A stretch of DNA of 64,000 bases, from the NCBI RefSeq assembly GCF_009911595.1, contig NZ_QWKG01000014.1, positions 1-64,000 of the forward strand, in the 5' to 3' direction. Below, piece after piece: positions 61,825 to 64,000 of the stretch. The notes under the pieces are model-generated. The model ran no database searches. It was given only the letters and a program-made list of their open reading frames with translations, and was not told the DNA's origin. Source of the DNA: Colidextribacter sp. OB.20 (GTDB taxonomy: Bacteria > Bacillota > Clostridia > Oscillospirales > Oscillospiraceae). The number at the start of each line of letters is the position of its first letter. Position 1 is the stretch's first letter. Made by a program: the position numbers and the translations under genes.

Positions 61825-62222
61825 TCCCGCAAAACGGGGACGATCTACGGCAAGATTTTGTTTTCACCACGCTTCCAAGCCGAACCCTGAAAATGGATCA
61901 CGATTGGAAAACAATCACCGGCACCATTGACCAAATCCAGGCCGTAGAACAGGCCGTGTTCCTGATCCTGACCACTGAACGCTATCAATGGTTGATTTTC
62001 TCTTGGGATTACGGCGTGGAATTGCAAAACCTGATTGGCAAAGACCCGGAATATTGTATTCCTGAAATCGAACGCCGGATCAGGGAAGCTCTTCTTCAAG
62101 ATGATAGGATCACGGCGGTTGAAAACTTTGAATTTGAACTGAACAAACGGAAGGTGTTGACCACCTTCACCGTGATCAGCATTTTTGGCAATATCAATGT
62201 GGAAAAGGCGGTGGAAATCTGA
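61821..62222 (+). CDS. DUF2634 baseplate protein (XkdS-like)
   Basis: 133 residues from ATG 61821, overlapping TGA. KTITGTIDQIQAVEQAVFLI and FSWDYGVELQNLIGKD are the DUF2634 (gp25-like wedge) signature. Confidence 0.88.
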   Translation: MIPQNGDDLRQDFVFTTLPSRTLKMDHDWKTITGTIDQIQAVEQAVFLILTTERYQWLIFSWDYGVELQNLIGKDPEYCIPEIERRIREALLQDDRITAVENFEFELNKRKVLTTFTVISIFGNINVEKAVEI

Positions 62223-63457
62223 TGTATGAACATATCACCTATGATGGGCTGATCAAACGGATGATGGAACGGGCGCTGACCCATAACAAAAACCTGGACA
62301 GCCGGGAAGGTTCCCTTCTATTTCTGGCTGAAGCGCCCGCCGCCGTGGAACTTCAAAACCTGTATATTGCCCTTGACAACATCCTTCAGGAAACCTTTGC
62401 CGATACCGCAAGCCGGGAATATCTGATTTTGCGGGCAAAGGAAAGGGGCCTTTCTCCCACCCCGGCCACCCCCGCCGTGTTGGAAATGACGATCACCCCG
62501 GCTGATCTTTCCCTTCCCATGGGGGAACGGTTTTCCATCGGGGAACTGAACTATTATGTTTCCAAAGAGGTTGGCGGCGGGGTGTATGAAATCACCTGTG
62601 AAACCCTTGGGGAAGCCGGGAATGAATACGGGGCAACCGTGATCCCTATTGAATACATAGAAGGGTTGGAAACGTGCCAAATCACGGCCCGCCTGATTCC
62701 CGGCGAAGATGAAGAAGATACAGAGGTTTTCCGGCAACGGTATTTTGACGGGCTGAACCTTCAGGCGTTCGGCGGCAATCGGGCGGACTACTTACAAAAG
62801 GTGAACGCTATCCCCGGCGTGGGCGGCGTGAAGGTATACAGGGCATGGAATAGCGATATTGCCCCTTCTGAACTGATGCCCCCGGAAGAAGCCGGGGAAT
62901 GGCTGGATTCCTTGACCGGCGTTCCCCCCAATATTTTGACGTGGTTACAAGTGGTTTACCACGCCGGAAAGAACAGCCTTTTGACCGTTGGCGGCACCGT
63001 CAAGCTGGTGATCATTGACAGCACTTTTTCCACTCCGTCTGACACCCTGGTTAATACCGTTCAGACGGCCATAGACCCCACGCAGAACGCCGGGGAAGGG
63101 GTGGGTATTGCACCTATCGGCCATGTGGTGAAGGTGTTCCCTGTGGCCCCGGAAACGCTGGATTTGGCGTTTTCCCTGTACTATCAGCGGGGGTGGACAT
63201 GGGACGATGTGAAGCCCTACGCTGAAGAAGCCGTCAACGGCTACTTCCTGGAAATGGCCCAGGGGTGGGCGGATCAGGAAGAAGCCCTGATTGTCCGGGT
63301 TAGTCAGCTTGAAAGCCGCCTGTTAAATGTTCCGGGGATTTTAGATGTTGCCAACACCAAAATCAATGGGGTGGCGGCAAATTATAATTTGCCGATTGAC
63401 ACCATTCCGATCCTTGGAGCCATGACAGCGGAAACGGCCACGATTGCCGGGGCATAA
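62222..63457 (+). CDS. Baseplate J-like protein (XkdT)
   Basis: 411 residues; ATG overlaps the previous stop. YLILRAKERGLSPTPATP, RLIPGEDEEDTEVFRQRYFD and LQAFGGNRADYLQKVNAIPG match Baseplate_J/gpJ. Forms the baseplate wedge. Confidence 0.93.
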   Translation: MYEHITYDGLIKRMMERALTHNKNLDSREGSLLFLAEAPAAVELQNLYIALDNILQETFADTASREYLILRAKERGLSPTPATPAVLEMTITPADLSLPMGERFSIGELNYYVSKEVGGGVYEITCETLGEAGNEYGATVIPIEYIEGLETCQITARLIPGEDEEDTEVFRQRYFDGLNLQAFGGNRADYLQKVNAIPGVGGVKVYRAWNSDIAPSELMPPEEAGEWLDSLTGVPPNILTWLQVVYHAGKNSLLTVGGTVKLVIIDSTFSTPSDTLVNTVQTAIDPTQNAGEGVGIAPIGHVVKVFPVAPETLDLAFSLYYQRGWTWDDVKPYAEEAVNGYFLEMAQGWADQEEALIVRVSQLESRLLNVPGILDVANTKINGVAANYNLPIDTIPILGAMTAETATIAGA

Positions 63458-63468
63458 GGGGTGAAGGA

Positions 63469-64000
63469 ATGGAAAGAAAGCTGATCAACTACTTGCCCTA
63501 TCAAGTCCGGGAATTTCGGGAATATCAAGGGATCACTACCGGGGAACAACCGGAATTTGAATTGGCGTGGGACGCACAAGAAGAAGTTTTTGTCAATCAG
63601 TTTGTTGACACGGCTTTAGACTATGGTTTGAGCCGATGGGAAAAGATGCTGAAGATTTTCCCAAAGGGAACTGACACCCTGGAAACCAGAAGGGCACGGA
63701 TCAAAGCAAAGCTGAACAATTTTGTTCCCTATACGATCCGGGTTCTGGCCCAAATGCTGACAGCCATTTCCGATGGTGAACCCTTTGAACTGACCCTTGA
63801 ACCCGGAACCTATTTTTTATCAATCACCACTCATTGGGGCGCAAGCGGTCAAATTGAAGGGCTGGAATACCTGATTAACAACATTGTTCCCATGAATATT
63901 GCGATTAACGCCGGGAACAAATTGACCTGTTCCGCTGAAGGGCTTATCCCTATTGCCTGTGGGGTATGCGTGGCGGAATTTTTCTTTATCACCAACGATT
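63469..64000 (+). CDS. DUF2313/YmfQ-like baseplate protein (XkdU), truncated by the window edge
   Basis: First 177 residues. GGGTGAAGG lies before ATG. VREFREYQGI, ALDYGLSRWEKMLKIFP and ETRRARIKAKLNNF are XkdU-type. Follows baseplate J as in PBSX. Confidence 0.85.
   Translation, partial: MERKLINYLPYQVREFREYQGITTGEQPEFELAWDAQEEVFVNQFVDTALDYGLSRWEKMLKIFPKGTDTLETRRARIKAKLNNFVPYTIRVLAQMLTAISDGEPFELTLEPGTYFLSITTHWGASGQIEGLEYLINNIVPMNIAINAGNKLTCSAEGLIPIACGVCVAEFFFITND

Larger units (their letters stand above)
25788..64000. mobile_element. Prophage of a contractile-tailed phage, left 38 kb
   Basis: Begins between 25546 and 25850 and continues past the window. It has an integrase, a CI/Cro-like switch, an early replication and nucleotide-metabolism region and a complete order of late genes: terminase, portal, MuF, scaffold, capsid, connectors, sheath, tube, chaperone, tape measure, LysM, hub and baseplate. 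Genes overlap by 1-4 bases and use codons and GC content unlike the host part. The host repeat family is absent. Attachment sites and lysis genes are not visible because the right end is missing. Confidence 0.95.

Overview
The window has two parts. Positions 1 to about 25.6 kb are the chromosome of a GC-rich, spore-forming gut-type Clostridia, most like the Oscillospiraceae group (Flavonifractor, Lawsonibacter, Oscillibacter). The signs are a GerM-type lipoprotein, a Spo0A-type DNA-binding domain, a CD1871A-type CXXC mini-protein, Firmicutes-style Shine-Dalgarno sites and GC-rich palindromic intergenic repeats. Positions from about 25.6-25.85 kb to the right edge are the left 38 kb of a prophage with lower GC, compact overlapping genes and very different codon use. 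Its right end lies outside the window, so the attachment core cannot be read.

Chromosomal part. A minus-strand operon (3.2 to 0.36 kb) encodes an OmpR-type regulator, its histidine kinase and a GerM-domain lipoprotein; a short ComEA-like protein lies upstream. Then come a D-Ala-D-Ala carboxypeptidase, a Vat/CatB-type hexapeptide acetyltransferase and secA. A tandem glycine riboswitch with two terminator hairpins precedes two consecutive Na+:alanine/glycine symporters (10.1-13.0 kb). An RlmD-type 23S rRNA methyltransferase is followed by a redox operon: a TlpA-like thioredoxin lipoprotein, a 50-residue CD1871A-family protein that overlaps it, and a NapH-like membrane ferredoxin. A solute-binding lipoprotein sits 2 bases upstream of a 1298-residue hybrid sensor kinase with no permease nearby. 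Two small DNA-binding proteins and an ECF sigma factor with a probable membrane partner lie next to the prophage.

Prophage part. The layout is integrase (minus), a CI-like repressor and a divergent operator region, then a rightward early region (28.4-44 kb), then a rightward late operon (44.8 kb onward) for a contractile-tailed (myovirus, PBSX/SPP1-like) particle. The early region carries a SprT-like protein, a PAPS-reductase-like protein, an SNF2 helicase, Gp157, ThyX, an HNH endonuclease, a VRR-NUC nuclease, a Cas4-like/Sak4-like fusion, a DUF669 protein, a family B DNA polymerase, a P4-type primase-helicase, an adenine methyltransferase and a MazG-like protein. The late operon runs terminase, portal, tRNA-Glu, MuF head protein with a zincin C-terminus, scaffold, capsid, connectors, sheath, tube, frameshifted tail chaperone, tape measure and baseplate.

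The most unusual observations are: (i) a type I hammerhead ribozyme at 28593-28654; (ii) seven runs of 8-11 G or C, all in the early region and all at points that control expression, two of which leave the PAPS-reductase-like gene and the DNA methyltransferase out of frame by one base in the same direction; (iii) two matching, iteron-rich, AT-rich elements in direct orientation that bracket the early region (27.46-27.70 and 44.02-44.27 kb); and (iv) a -1 frameshift site in the tail chaperone gene. Poly-C miscounting by the sequencer is a serious alternative for (ii) and is stated as such.
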